Shown here: one piece after another, positions 46,595 through 55,396 of the stretch
How the letters are laid out: each line of letters begins with the position of its first letter
Numbering within the stretch: position 1 is the stretch's first letter
DNA from: Sedimentitalea todarodis
GTDB taxonomy: Bacteria; Pseudomonadota; Alphaproteobacteria; Rhodobacterales; Rhodobacteraceae
Assembly (NCBI RefSeq): GCF_032595355.1
Contig: NZ_JASMWN010000003.1
Coordinates: forward strand, 186,001 to 250,000
Direction: 5' to 3'
DNA: 64,000 nucleotides
The notes under the pieces: generated by a model
Database searches by the model: none
Seen by the model: the letters and a program-made list of their open reading frames with translations, nothing else
What the model was told of the DNA's origin: nothing
Position numbers and translations under genes: made by a program

Positions 46595-46879
46595 TCAGGT
46601 CCAATGTACCTGCGCCCCACCCGGAAGCGCGGCGCGTGCGAGCATCGGGTGTTCATACGGGATCGTCTCGGCCTCGCAGAATTGCACCACCCAGTCATCG
46701 TCCATCATCAGGAAATCCAACACTGAGCCAAGGAACTCTGGTTCTGCGGCCCGGGTTCTCAGGTCCTGTTCGGACGCGCCACTCGCCCCCAGAAAAACCG
46801 GCAGAAGATCGTCCTGCCCAAGCAGCCAGGTCAGCACCTTGAGAGCGAGCGTTTCGGCAGCGTCGGCGGAATATTGCAT
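46595..46879 (-). CDS. DUF3572-family protein
   Basis: A 94-residue protein matching the alphaproteobacterial DUF3572 family: ADAAETLALKVLTWLLGQDDLLPVFL, then a middle helix and a C-terminal PGGAQVHWT, all typical. Mostly helical, with no signal or membrane segment, so cytoplasmic. No function is known for the family. It is divergent from a PleD-like cyclase gene with 95 bases between them, a pairing often seen in this group of bacteria, I believe. Confidence 0.85.
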   Translation of the reverse strand: MQYSADAAETLALKVLTWLLGQDDLLPVFLGASGASEQDLRTRAAEPEFLGSVLDFLMMDDDWVVQFCEAETIPYEHPMLARAALPGGAQVHWT

Positions 46880-46974
46880 AGTGATCTGGCTTTTCCCTGA
46901 TCGGAAACAGTTTGTTAAGGACTCTCATAAACACTTTGAAACAATATTAACGCAAGACATGAAAGGCGCCACGC

Positions 46975-48372
46975 GTGCAAGGCACCATTCTGATCGTAGA
47001 CGGCGTATCGACAAACCGCATCATGCTGAAGGTTCAGCTATCTGCGGCCTATTATCATGTGGTCCAGAGTAACGGGATCGACGGGCTTGAGGCGTTGATT
47101 CGCCGTACCCGCCCGGAGCTTATCGTGACTGCGATGACACTGCCTGACGGCAGCGCGCACGACGTGCGTGCGCTGCTGAACCGCGACGACAGCATGCGCA
47201 ACACGCCGATCATCGCCGTGACGGCGCACAACGATCGGGCGGCGCGGTTCGCGGCTCTCAAAGGCGGCATCGACGACGTGCTGTGCCAGCCGCTCGACGA
47301 TCTGATCCTGCAGGCCCGTATCCGGAGTCTCATTCGCGCCAGAAGCAGCACCGAAGAACTGCATTTGCGCGACAGTTCCCAACCCGCGATGGGTTTTGCC
47401 GAACCCGCCGCAGCCTTTGCCCCGCCATCGAACATCGCCTTGCTGACCAGTCAGGCCTGCACGGGCGCGGTGTGGCGGGCGCGACTCAAGGACCTGTCCA
47501 ACCACAAGCTGCAGTGCCATCGGATTGACGACATTCATGCCATGATGACCGGGCAACCGCCCGATGCCATCATCGTGGATCTGACAGACGACAGGACCGA
47601 GCCGGCATTGCGATTGCTCGTCGATCTCAGGTCCCGCGCTTTCAGCAGTCAGGCCGCGCTTATTGCCATCATACCGGAAACTGACCGCCATCTTGGTGCC
47701 GACGCGCTTGACCGCGGCGCGCATGATATCCTGCAGAACGGGTTTTGCGCCGAAGAGCTATCGCTCAGAATCGATGCGCAACTGCGTCGCAAGAAACAAT
47801 CCGACCGGTTTCGCGATTCTGTTCGCGATGGGCTGCGTGCTGCGGTGCGCGATCCGATGACCGGATTGTTCAATCGCCGATATGCGCTGCCGCATCTGGC
47901 CGCGACCGCCAACGAGGCCGCGAGGACCGGCAGCAGTTTTGCGGTGATGCTGGCCGATCTCGATCATTTCAAGCAGATCAATGATTGTTTTGGCCATCCG
48001 GCGGGCGATTCCGTTCTGATCGAGACGGCGCGCCGGCTGCAAAGCCAGGTGCGCGCACGTGACATGATCGCCCGCGTGGGTGGCGAAGAATTCATGATCG
48101 TAATACCCGACGCCGATCAACACGCCGCGACTCTCGCGGCTGATCGGCTGTGTCGCCAGATCAATGCGCTGCCGTTTCATTGCGCCGGCGTGTCCCAACC
48201 CATCAATGTCACCACCAGCATCGGCGTCGTCGTCGGCTCGCCACCCCACTCGATGGCACAGATCCAACCTGACCAGCACGCCCAGTTGCTGATCAGCCAG
48301 GCCGACCGAGCACTTTACGGAGCGAAACATGCCGGCCGCAATCAGGTGTCGTTGATCGGCGTCGCCGCCTGA
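46975..48372 (+). CDS. pleD: PleD-like diguanylate cyclase with a degenerate first receiver domain
   Basis: The 465-residue protein has the Rec-Rec-GGDEF layout of Caulobacter PleD. Receiver 1 (1-120) aligns without gaps with PleD around its phospho-acceptor D53, where this protein has Ala53 (ELIVTAMTLP), and the acidic pair near the N-terminus is reduced to one Asp (LIVDGVS). Receiver 2 (about 150-275) keeps an Asp in AIIVDLTD. The GGDEF domain has the active-site GGEEF and an inhibitory RxxD (RARD) five residues before it. It starts with GTG at 46975. So it can probably make cyclic di-GMP, but classical activation by phosphorylation of receiver 1 is excluded. Confidence 0.9.
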   Translation: MQGTILIVDGVSTNRIMLKVQLSAAYYHVVQSNGIDGLEALIRRTRPELIVTAMTLPDGSAHDVRALLNRDDSMRNTPIIAVTAHNDRAARFAALKGGIDDVLCQPLDDLILQARIRSLIRARSSTEELHLRDSSQPAMGFAEPAAAFAPPSNIALLTSQACTGAVWRARLKDLSNHKLQCHRIDDIHAMMTGQPPDAIIVDLTDDRTEPALRLLVDLRSRAFSSQAALIAIIPETDRHLGADALDRGAHDILQNGFCAEELSLRIDAQLRRKKQSDRFRDSVRDGLRAAVRDPMTGLFNRRYALPHLAATANEAARTGSSFAVMLADLDHFKQINDCFGHPAGDSVLIETARRLQSQVRARDMIARVGGEEFMIVIPDADQHAATLAADRLCRQINALPFHCAGVSQPINVTTSIGVVVGSPPHSMAQIQPDQHAQLLISQADRALYGAKHAGRNQVSLIGVAA

Positions 48373-48484
48373 AACCGGGATTCACACAGCACGCGAACAA
48401 GCCTCTTTTCGGCGTGGGAACCCGCCGCAAACGTCGATTGATGCCGAACTGACGATCCTGTGCCCGAACCCCGACGCGGCTACC

Positions 48485-48517
48485 AAAACGCCAAGCCGGA
48501 TGTGAAAGGCGTTTTTT
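48485..48517 (+). terminator. Rho-independent terminator after the PleD-like gene
   Basis: An 8-base stem (48485-48492 with 48508-48515) and 15-base loop end in a run of six T residues (48512-48517), 113 bases past the stop and just before the acetyltransferase gene. The T run is partly inside the stem. Confidence 0.55.
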
Positions 48518-48556
48518 GTCTTGAATGGTGCGACCGGGTTGGTCAGACTCGGCGTC

Positions 48557-49012
48557 ATGTCTGATACGCCCACACTCATTGTCCGTCCGTTGCGCGCAGA
48601 AGACCTGTCGCAATGGTCCGAGATGTGGACCGCCTATCTTGAATTCTACGAGACCAGCGTCGCGCCAGAGGTCTATGACAGCACATTCACGCGACTGTTG
48701 GGGGATGACCCGCGCGATTTCAACGCCCTTGTTGCCGAACAGGACGGGCGACTGGTGGGGCTGACACATTATCTCTTTCACCGCCACGCCTGGAAAATCG
48801 AAGATATCTGCTATCTGCAAGACCTCTACGCCCGCCCCGAATACCGGGGCACCGGGGTTGGCCGCGCGCTGATCGAGGCCGTCTATGCCGTGGCGGACAA
48901 GAACGGCACGCCAGCGGTCTACTGGCTTACACAGGATTTCAACGAAACCGCCCGAACCTTGTATGATCGCATCGCAAAGGTCACACCCTTTATCCGTTAT
49001 CAACGCCCATGA
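48557..49012 (+). CDS. GNAT-family N-acetyltransferase
   Basis: The 151-residue protein has the GNAT fold: LIVRPLRAEDLSQWSEMW at the start, the strand-rich middle with GLTHYLFH, and the acetyl-CoA pyrophosphate loop ARPEYRGTGVGRALIEAV, an R/Q-x-x-G-x-G/A motif. The closing NETARTLYDRIA segment is typical of the family. The ATG at 48557 (MSDTPTL) gives normal length. The acceptor is unknown. Its stop overlaps the start of the DUF2927 lipoprotein gene as ATGA, so it opens a four-gene unit. Confidence 0.9.
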   Translation: MSDTPTLIVRPLRAEDLSQWSEMWTAYLEFYETSVAPEVYDSTFTRLLGDDPRDFNALVAEQDGRLVGLTHYLFHRHAWKIEDICYLQDLYARPEYRGTGVGRALIEAVYAVADKNGTPAVYWLTQDFNETARTLYDRIAKVTPFIRYQRP

Positions 49013-50388
49013 TCCGTATCGTCCTGTTTCTGACTGTCGCCATTTGCGCCGGATGCACGGCAAGGCCACTAGGCGACACGCCGACCCGGGCCGCGATTGC
49101 CGAGTCGAGCCTGCCGCCGATGAAAGGCTTTGCCGCGACGCGACCAAGTGCGCCGTCACAATCCAACGCCAACATCGCGGCTGATTTCCTCTCCTTGCAT
49201 TTCGAATTGGAGAGCGGCCGCAGCCTGCCGGTGTTTACCCGGTTTGAGGCCCCGATCACCGTGCGCGTCACCGGCAAGCCTCCCGCAAGCCTGGAGCCGG
49301 ACTTGCGCAGGTTGCTCGACCGACTCCGCCAGGAAGCGGGCATCAACATCCGTCAAACTCAGGGCGATCGCGCGAGCATCACCATTCAGGCAATCTCCCG
49401 CGCCGAAATCCGCCGCGCCCTGCCGCAGGCGGCGTGTTTCGTCGTGCCGAATGTGTCCAGCATCGAGGAATACCGCCGCAAACGCCGCAGCCCGGAAACC
49501 AATTGGTCGACGCTCAGGAAACGCGAGACCATGGCGATCTTTCTTCCCTATGATTCGACTCCACAGGAAATCCGCGACTGCCTGCACGAGGAACTCGCTC
49601 AGGCGCTTGGCCCGCTGAACGATCTCTATCGGCTGTCCAACTCGGTGTTCAACGACGACAACGTACACACGGTCCTGACCGGGTTTGACATGCTGATCCT
49701 GCGCGCCACCTACGCGCCCGAGATCTACAGCGGCATGACCAAGGCCGAAGTCGCAACCGAGCTGCCCGATATCCTGTCGCGGATCAACCCGAGCGGCAAT
49801 CGGCTTCCGACCCATGCCATAGCGCCCACTCCGCGTACCTGGATCGACTCGGTGCAGATTGTTCTGGGTCCGGGAGCCGGAACGGCAGAGCGTCGCAGCG
49901 CCGCACAATCCGCCGCCGCGACAGCGCAGCAACTCGGATGGCAGGACCATCGCCGGGCCTTTGGCTACTACATGCTGGGCCGCATGACCCAACCCGACGA
50001 TGCCGAGCTGGCGCAGCAATATTATTCCAATGCGCTCAGCTATCTGCGCAGGGCCCCCGACACTCAACTCCATCAGGCCTATATCGTGACCCAGACAGCC
50101 GCATATGCGGTCGCGAGGGGCGCTGGCTCCGATGCCCTGCGCCAGATCGAGCCCTATCTGGATGTCGCGGCCCGATCTGAAAACGCGGCGCTGCTGTCCA
50201 CGCTGATGCTGCTCAAGGCAGAGGCGCTGGATCAGACCGGCCAGACCGAAGCGGCGCGCACCGTGAGGCTGGACAGCGTCGGATGGGCAAGATACGGCTT
50301 TGGCACGGATTGGGCGGTGCGGGCGAAAATGCAGGAAATTTCGTCGCTGAACCCCCACAACAAGCGTAACAGCCAATCAAACGGGTAA
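49009..50388 (+). CDS. DUF2927 lipoprotein
   Basis: A 459-residue lipoprotein: signal peptide with lipobox ICAGC16. The DUF2927 domain covers about residues 55-300 and contains CLHEELAQALGPLNDLYRLSNSVF, with an HEExxQ sequence that resembles the zinc motif of metalloproteases (HExxH with Gln in place of the second His). I do not claim activity. The C-terminal part (300-459) has TPR-like helical repeats (AFGYYMLGRM, AQQYYSNALSYLRRA). Its signal places it on a periplasmic membrane face. It is 6 bases before the 55-residue membrane protein gene. Confidence 0.85.
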   Translation: MIRIVLFLTVAICAGCTARPLGDTPTRAAIAESSLPPMKGFAATRPSAPSQSNANIAADFLSLHFELESGRSLPVFTRFEAPITVRVTGKPPASLEPDLRRLLDRLRQEAGINIRQTQGDRASITIQAISRAEIRRALPQAACFVVPNVSSIEEYRRKRRSPETNWSTLRKRETMAIFLPYDSTPQEIRDCLHEELAQALGPLNDLYRLSNSVFNDDNVHTVLTGFDMLILRATYAPEIYSGMTKAEVATELPDILSRINPSGNRLPTHAIAPTPRTWIDSVQIVLGPGAGTAERRSAAQSAAATAQQLGWQDHRRAFGYYMLGRMTQPDDAELAQQYYSNALSYLRRAPDTQLHQAYIVTQTAAYAVARGAGSDALRQIEPYLDVAARSENAALLSTLMLLKAEALDQTGQTEAARTVRLDSVGWARYGFGTDWAVRAKMQEISSLNPHNKRNSQSNG

Positions 50389-50394
50389 CAGACG

Positions 50395-50562
50395 ATGATC
50401 GTGATCGCAGGTGTTCTGCTGGGGGCCGTTTTCGGTGTGATCCTCGCCAGGAAAGGCGGCGGCAAAGCTGCGGATATGGCGCAATACGCCGCCGCATCGG
50501 CGATGGCATTCGGAATCGTCGCGATGATCGCCACCGTCTTGATTGATCGGCTCGTGGGCTGA
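50395..50562 (+). CDS. Small two-helix membrane protein (55 aa)
   Basis: I read this short frame by hand. It begins MIVIAGVLLGAVFGVILARK, a first membrane helix, followed by a GGGKAADMAQ loop and a second helix (MAFGIVAMIATVLI). It starts 6 bases after the DUF2927 stop and ends 4 bases before the CoxE-like gene, so it is clearly part of the operon. Similar small proteins appear in this position in related genomes as far as I recall. No function is known. Confidence 0.7.
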   Translation: MIVIAGVLLGAVFGVILARKGGGKAADMAQYAAASAMAFGIVAMIATVLIDRLVG

Positions 50563-50566
50563 TCCG

Positions 50567-51751
50567 ATGTTTGTTCCATTCTACGAAAATCTGCGCAAGT
50601 CCGGGGTCCCGGTTTCGTTGCGCGAATATCTCAGCTTTCTCGAAGCCATGAAGGCTGGGTTGGCCACCTATGATGTCGAAGCATTCTACTACCTTGCCCG
50701 CGTGTCGATGGTGAAGGACGAGCGCAACATCGACAAATTCGACCGCGCCTTTGCCACCAGCTTCAAGGGCTTGGAGCAAATAAGCTTCCAACAGGTGATG
50801 GACGCCGTCGACATTCCTGCCGAATGGCTGCGCAAGATGACCGAAAAGCATCTGTCCGCAGAGGAGAAGGCCGAGATCGAGGCGCTTGGCGGGTTTTACA
50901 AGCTGATGGAGACGCTCAAGGAGCGCCTCAAGGAACAGCAGGGCCGGCACCAGGGTGGCAACAAGTGGATCGGCACCGGCGGCACCAGTCCCTTTGGTGC
51001 CTATGGCTACAACCCCGAAGGTGTTCGCATCGGGCAGAAGGAAAGCCGACACCAGCGTGCGGTCAAGGTCTGGGACAAGCGCGAATTCAAGAACCTCGAT
51101 GACACGGTCGAATTGGGCACCCGCAACATCAAGGTCGCGCTCAAGCGCCTGCGCAACTGGGCGCGCGAAGGCGCGGCCGAAGAGCTTGACCTTGACGGAA
51201 CCATTCGCGCCACTGCCGAGCACGGCTATCTCGACGTCAAGACGAGACCGGAGCGCCACAACGCGGTCAAGGTTGTCCTGTTTCTGGATATCGGCGGATC
51301 AATGGATCCGCATGTGAAAGTCGTGGAAGAACTGTTCTCTGCCGCGCGCAGCGAATTCAAGCATCTGGAATATTACTACTTCCACAATTGTCTCTATGAA
51401 GCCGTCTGGCGCGACAACCGACGCCGCTGGGATGCGCAAATCTCCACGCAAGAAGTGCTGCGGACCTATGGGCCGGACTACAAATGTATCTTTGTCGGCG
51501 ACGCGTCGATGAGCCCCTATGAAATCGCCTATCCCGGTGGGGCCAATGAACATTGGAATGCAGAAGCTGGCAGCGTCTGGTTGCAACGGGCCCGCGAGCA
51601 ATGGAGCAGCAACCTCTGGATCAACCCGGTGCCGGAAAAATACTGGTCCTACACCCATTCGATCCAGATGATTCAAGAGATCTTCGCCGATCAGATGGTG
51701 CCAATGACGCTCGACGGGCTGAGCCGTGGGATGAAGGCGCTGACGCGCTAA
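50567..51751 (+). CDS. CoxE-like VWA-domain protein
   Basis: The 394-residue protein matches the CoxE-like VWA family. Residues 1-190 are helical (VPFYENLRKSGVPVSLREYLSFLEAMKAGLATYD is the hallmark opening). The VWA domain starts with VVLFLDIGGSMDPHV, a MIDAS of D-x-G-x-S form, and continues with YYFHNCLYEAVW and FVGDASMSPYEI. Such proteins normally work with a MoxR-type AAA+ ATPase as metal-insertion or assembly chaperones, as CoxD/CoxE do for CO dehydrogenase. No MoxR gene is in this window, and the molybdenum hydroxylase is 29 kb away. The start at 50567 follows the small membrane protein by 4 bases. Confidence 0.9.
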   Translation: MFVPFYENLRKSGVPVSLREYLSFLEAMKAGLATYDVEAFYYLARVSMVKDERNIDKFDRAFATSFKGLEQISFQQVMDAVDIPAEWLRKMTEKHLSAEEKAEIEALGGFYKLMETLKERLKEQQGRHQGGNKWIGTGGTSPFGAYGYNPEGVRIGQKESRHQRAVKVWDKREFKNLDDTVELGTRNIKVALKRLRNWAREGAAEELDLDGTIRATAEHGYLDVKTRPERHNAVKVVLFLDIGGSMDPHVKVVEELFSAARSEFKHLEYYYFHNCLYEAVWRDNRRRWDAQISTQEVLRTYGPDYKCIFVGDASMSPYEIAYPGGANEHWNAEAGSVWLQRAREQWSSNLWINPVPEKYWSYTHSIQMIQEIFADQMVPMTLDGLSRGMKALTR

Positions 51752-51813
51752 CACCCGTGCGGTCCAACAAATCAGGTCTTTGCACAGGCTCGCGGTCTGC
51801 TTAGGCTGTTCGC

Positions 51814-52968
51814 ATGTCCGACGCACCGATCACCGACATCGATCTGAAAGCCTTCACCGCTGATCCCTACCCGGCGCTCGCGCAGATGCGGCACAATGCG
51901 CCCATTACATATGTGCCGCAACTGGGAGCAACGCTGATCACGCGGCGCGATGACATCCACACCCAGGAAAAACGGATCGATGTGTTCTCTTCGGTGCAGC
52001 CCGACGGGCTGATGACCCGATTGATGGGTGAGAACATGATGCGCAAGGATGGGGAACGGCACCAGCAGGAACGTCGCATCCTGTTCCCTGCACTCAGCCC
52101 GCGCACGGTACAGGATCATTGGAAACCGATCTTCCAGCGCGCGGCGCTGTCGATCCTGCGAGAGTTGCAGCCCAGAGGCCGCTGCGATCTCGTCAGGGAC
52201 TATGCGATGCCCGTTTCCGCCGAAGCGCTCAAGGCGATCACCGGGCTGACCGAAATGCAGGCGGCTGAAATGGACGGGGTCAGCCAGGCGATGATCGATG
52301 GCTGCGCCAATTATGCGGGCGACCCGCATGTCACCGCACGATGCAACGCCGCGACGGCGCTGATCGACGTCCATATCGACCGCATGCAAGACGCTCCTCC
52401 GCCCCGTTCGGCGCTGGAGGTGCAGCGACAGGCGGGGCTCGCTGATCCGAACATTCGTGCGAACATCAAGTTGATCATTTCGGGCGGACAGAATGAACCC
52501 CGCGACGCCATCGCGGGAACGATCTGGGCCTTGCTGACCCACCCCGAACAACTGCAATTGATCCGTGATGGACAGGCACAGTTTGCTCAGGCGTTCGCCG
52601 AATATGCGCGCTGGAACAGCCCGATTGGCATGTCACCCCGTCGCGTTGCCCGGTCTGATACCGTTCAGGGCGTGACGTTCGAGCCGGACGACAAGGTGTT
52701 TCTGATGTTCGGTTCCGCCTGCCGCGATGAGGCTCACTTTGATGATCCAGACCGGTTCGACATCACCCGCAACACACAGGCCGCGATCAGCTTTGGGGCC
52801 GGACCGCATTTCTGCGCAGGTGCCGCGGCGTCGCGGTCCCTGATTGCCGAAGTTGCATTGCCTTTGGTGTTCAAGCATCTGAAAAACCTGAAAATCACGG
52901 GCGATGTTCCGTTTTCTGGCTGGGCCTTTCGCGGCCCGGTCCGGATGCCAGCCAGTTGGGACACCTGA
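51814..52968 (+). CDS. Cytochrome P450
   Basis: A soluble bacterial P450 of 384 residues. The heme loop is FGAGPHFCAG with the thiolate ligand C334. The K-helix ExxR is EYARW (E-Y-A-R), and the I-helix reads ISGGQNEPRDAI, where the usual acid-Thr pair for oxygen activation is Asn-Glu-Pro, with no threonine. This variant occurs in some P450 families and may change the chemistry. No ferredoxin or reductase gene is adjacent. The stop overlaps the start of the M24-fold gene (TGATG), so the two are co-translated. Confidence 0.92.
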   Translation: MSDAPITDIDLKAFTADPYPALAQMRHNAPITYVPQLGATLITRRDDIHTQEKRIDVFSSVQPDGLMTRLMGENMMRKDGERHQQERRILFPALSPRTVQDHWKPIFQRAALSILRELQPRGRCDLVRDYAMPVSAEALKAITGLTEMQAAEMDGVSQAMIDGCANYAGDPHVTARCNAATALIDVHIDRMQDAPPPRSALEVQRQAGLADPNIRANIKLIISGGQNEPRDAIAGTIWALLTHPEQLQLIRDGQAQFAQAFAEYARWNSPIGMSPRRVARSDTVQGVTFEPDDKVFLMFGSACRDEAHFDDPDRFDITRNTQAAISFGAGPHFCAGAAASRSLIAEVALPLVFKHLKNLKITGDVPFSGWAFRGPVRMPASWDT

Positions 52969-54116
52969 TGCCATTGCACTTTGACACCGCCGAATATGCT
53001 GCCCGCCAGACCGCAGCCACGCGCGCGGTAGAGGATGCCGGGCTTGACGCGCTGTTGATGTTCGCGCCGGAAAGTCATTTATGGATTTGCGGATATGACA
53101 CCTTCGGTTTCGCGATGTTTCAGTGCCTCGTTCTGACGGCCGCAGGCGATCTGCATCTCCTGACCCGCCTGCCGGATCTGCGTCAGGCAAAGCTGACCTC
53201 GACGCTGCCAGATGATCACATTCACGTCTGGCCGGAACATCAGGGGGCGATGCCTGCGGACAATCTCCGGTCCCTGCTGGCCGATCTGGGCGTGGCGCAC
53301 GGGCGTTTGGGATTTGAAAGCCAGACAGCCGGTCTGACCGATGCCAATGGCCAGTTGCTGCGCGCGGTACTCCCCGATCTGATCGATGCCTCTTCGCTGA
53401 TCCGGGATCTGCGCCGGGTGAAGTCGCCCGCCGAGATTGCCATGCACCGCCGGGCTGCGAACCTGTCCGATGATGCGCTGGACGCCGCGATCGTGATCAC
53501 CGGTGCAGGCGCATTCGAAGGTGACATTCTTGCTGCGATGCAGGGCGCAGTCTTCAGAGGCGGCGGCGACTACGCCGGGAATGAGTTCATCCTTGGCTCG
53601 GGTCCCGGTGCCCTGCTCTGCCGCTATTACTCAGGTCGCAGACATCTGGATGCTCACGACCAACTCACGCTGGAATGGTCGGGCGCCTATGCCCGGTATC
53701 ACGCGGCGATGATGCGCACGGTTGTCATCGGTACGCCCGATCCACGCCAACTCCGAATGCACGACGCCACCGAAGAAGCGCTCGCCGCCTGCGAAGCCGC
53801 CATTCGCCCCGGCAACCCGATGGGACATGTCTATGACGCCCATGCCCGCGTCTTTGATGCGCATGGGTTCGGCACATCCCGATTGCAGGCCTGTGGCTAT
53901 GGCATGGGTGCGGTCTATACGCCGATCTGGGTCGATTTTCCGATGTTCTACGAGGGCAACCCATTGCTCATGCAGGAAAATCAGGTCTTCTTCCTGCACA
54001 TGATCCTGATGGACAGCGATGCGGGGTTGGCCATGAGCCTCGGCCACAGCGTGCGTGTGACCGCAACAGGTGCAGAGCGGCTGTCGCGGCATGCAACTGC
54101 TTTGATCACCTGCTGA
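52968..54116 (+). CDS. M24 (creatinase/Xaa-Pro peptidase-fold) protein without metal ligands
   Basis: A two-domain pita-bread protein of 382 residues: creatinase N-terminal domain (1-140) and an M24 domain (150-380) with LRRVKSPAEIAMHRRAA and GTSRLQACGYGMGAVYTP. The five metal ligands of active M24 aminopeptidases appear replaced: the first Asp by Glu236, the second by Ala in YHAAMMRT (residues 244-251), the His of GHGIG by Tyr311, and the two later Glu positions by other residues. It may act without metal, as creatinase does, or serve as a non-enzymatic partner. It is translated with the P450. Confidence 0.85.
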   Translation: MPLHFDTAEYAARQTAATRAVEDAGLDALLMFAPESHLWICGYDTFGFAMFQCLVLTAAGDLHLLTRLPDLRQAKLTSTLPDDHIHVWPEHQGAMPADNLRSLLADLGVAHGRLGFESQTAGLTDANGQLLRAVLPDLIDASSLIRDLRRVKSPAEIAMHRRAANLSDDALDAAIVITGAGAFEGDILAAMQGAVFRGGGDYAGNEFILGSGPGALLCRYYSGRRHLDAHDQLTLEWSGAYARYHAAMMRTVVIGTPDPRQLRMHDATEEALAACEAAIRPGNPMGHVYDAHARVFDAHGFGTSRLQACGYGMGAVYTPIWVDFPMFYEGNPLLMQENQVFFLHMILMDSDAGLAMSLGHSVRVTATGAERLSRHATALITC

Positions 54117-54155
54117 TCCCTTGCCGAAACGTGCACCGGTGGCCATATCTATAGT

Positions 54156-54845
54156 ATGCTGAAGTTCACACCGATCCTCTTGGCGATTCTGTATGCCCTG
54201 GCGATGTATCGCTTCTCTGTCTGGCGGACGGGCAAGGAACTTGACCAGAAATCGACCGAACTTGCTGATCCACACCTCAAGCGACTGACCGACCGGCTCG
54301 CCGCCTCACTCGATCTGCACCGGATTCCGGTCTATGTCTACGAGATCGACCCGGTCAACGGTCTGGCTGCGCCCGACGGGCGGATTTTCATCACGCGCGG
54401 GTTCTATCGCAAGTTTCAGAACGGTGAGGTGACCGGCGAAGAAATGGCCAGCGTCATCGCCCACGAACTGGGACATGTCGCCCTGGGTCATTCCCGGCGG
54501 CGCATGATCGACTTTTCAGGCCAGAACGCCTTGCGCACAGCGCTGGTCATGGTGTTGGGACGGTTCATCCCCTTTATCGGGATCTGGATTGCCAACATGT
54601 TGACCAGCTTGCTTGCCGCCGGGCTGTCCCGTTCGGATGAGTACGAGGCTGATGCCTATGCCGCCGCCCTGCTGACCAAGGCGGGAATAGGTGTCGAGCC
54701 ACAGAAATCGCTGTTTCGCAAATTGGACGCGCTGACAGAAAAACGGGCCGGCATGGCCCCGGCCTGGTTGCTGAGCCACCCGCATACCGATCAGCGGATC
54801 GAGGCGCTCGAACAACTGGAGCGCAAGTGGCACGCCCCGAGCTGA
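54156..54845 (+). CDS. M48-family zinc metalloprotease
   Basis: The 229-residue protein has one N-terminal membrane helix (1-19) and the M48 zinc motif HELGH at 103-107, then a hydrophobic segment (about residues 125-155) and the third ligand region SRSDEYEADAYAA. It fits the HtpX/Ste24-like group that degrades misfolded membrane proteins. The C-terminal HPHTDQRIEAL segment is also conserved. The start ATG at 54156 lies 39 bases after the M24 stop. It is convergent with the PIN-domain gene. Confidence 0.9.
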   Translation: MLKFTPILLAILYALAMYRFSVWRTGKELDQKSTELADPHLKRLTDRLAASLDLHRIPVYVYEIDPVNGLAAPDGRIFITRGFYRKFQNGEVTGEEMASVIAHELGHVALGHSRRRMIDFSGQNALRTALVMVLGRFIPFIGIWIANMLTSLLAAGLSRSDEYEADAYAAALLTKAGIGVEPQKSLFRKLDALTEKRAGMAPAWLLSHPHTDQRIEALEQLERKWHAPS

Positions 54846-54853
54846 GGTCGCGA

Positions 54854-55396
54854 TCACTTCGTCACTGCTTTGGCCAATCGCGGCAGTCTTGCCTTTTTCA
54901 GGAGCGATCGCATTTCCCAATTGTCGCCGGACAATCGTCGGGCCTCGACAAGGACGCGTTCGGCAACTTCCGTGATGCCGTCCGGATCGATCTGCCAGAG
55001 AGACAGCAGGTAGCCATCCGGATCCAGACGCTTCAGACCCTGCTCGTCCAGCGCGCGTCGCGGGAAATCCTTGGCATTCAGGGTCATGATCGCATCCGAT
55101 GAACTCGCGACCGCAACGGCAAGGACATGGATATCGGCCGCATCGGGCAGCCACAATCGCTGTTCCAATCCCGGTGCGGGCGGGCATTCTGCATCTGGCC
55201 AGGCGTTGCGCAGCAGGGCGATTTCCGCACGCGCCTGCGCCTCGCCGTCTGGTCCCAGCTTGACGGCGGCCCGCGCCCACTCCTCGAGAATCCGCGCGGA
55301 CCACACCGGCACGAAATGCCCGGCCCCAGCGGCCCCCAGCAGCACTTCGCGCATCACGGTCGGATAGAGCACGCAGGTGTCGATAACGATTTTCAC
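54854..55396 (-). CDS. PIN-domain protein
   Basis: A 180-residue protein with a PIN nuclease fold: KIVIDTCVLYPTVMRE (first acidic residue), the middle acidic LPDAADIHVLAVAVAS and ITLNAKDFPRR-type C-terminal motif (IMTLNAKDFP). The acidic residues needed for metal are present, so RNase activity is plausible. It may be a toxin-like or RNA-processing nuclease; no antitoxin gene is adjacent, since its neighbour is a methyltransferase. It starts with GTG, overlapping the methyltransferase stop as GTGA. Confidence 0.8.
   Translation of the reverse strand: MKIVIDTCVLYPTVMREVLLGAAGAGHFVPVWSARILEEWARAAVKLGPDGEAQARAEIALLRNAWPDAECPPAPGLEQRLWLPDAADIHVLAVAVASSSDAIMTLNAKDFPRRALDEQGLKRLDPDGYLLSLWQIDPDGITEVAERVLVEARRLSGDNWEMRSLLKKARLPRLAKAVTK

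Noticed and set aside
46880..46974. CtrA-type TTAA-N7-TTAA site between the DUF3572 and PleD-like genes
   Set aside because: TTAA sequences are present in the AT-rich gap but not with the required spacing.
54854..55396. PIN-domain toxin of a toxin-antitoxin pair
   Set aside because: No small antitoxin gene is adjacent; its co-translated neighbour is an rRNA methyltransferase.
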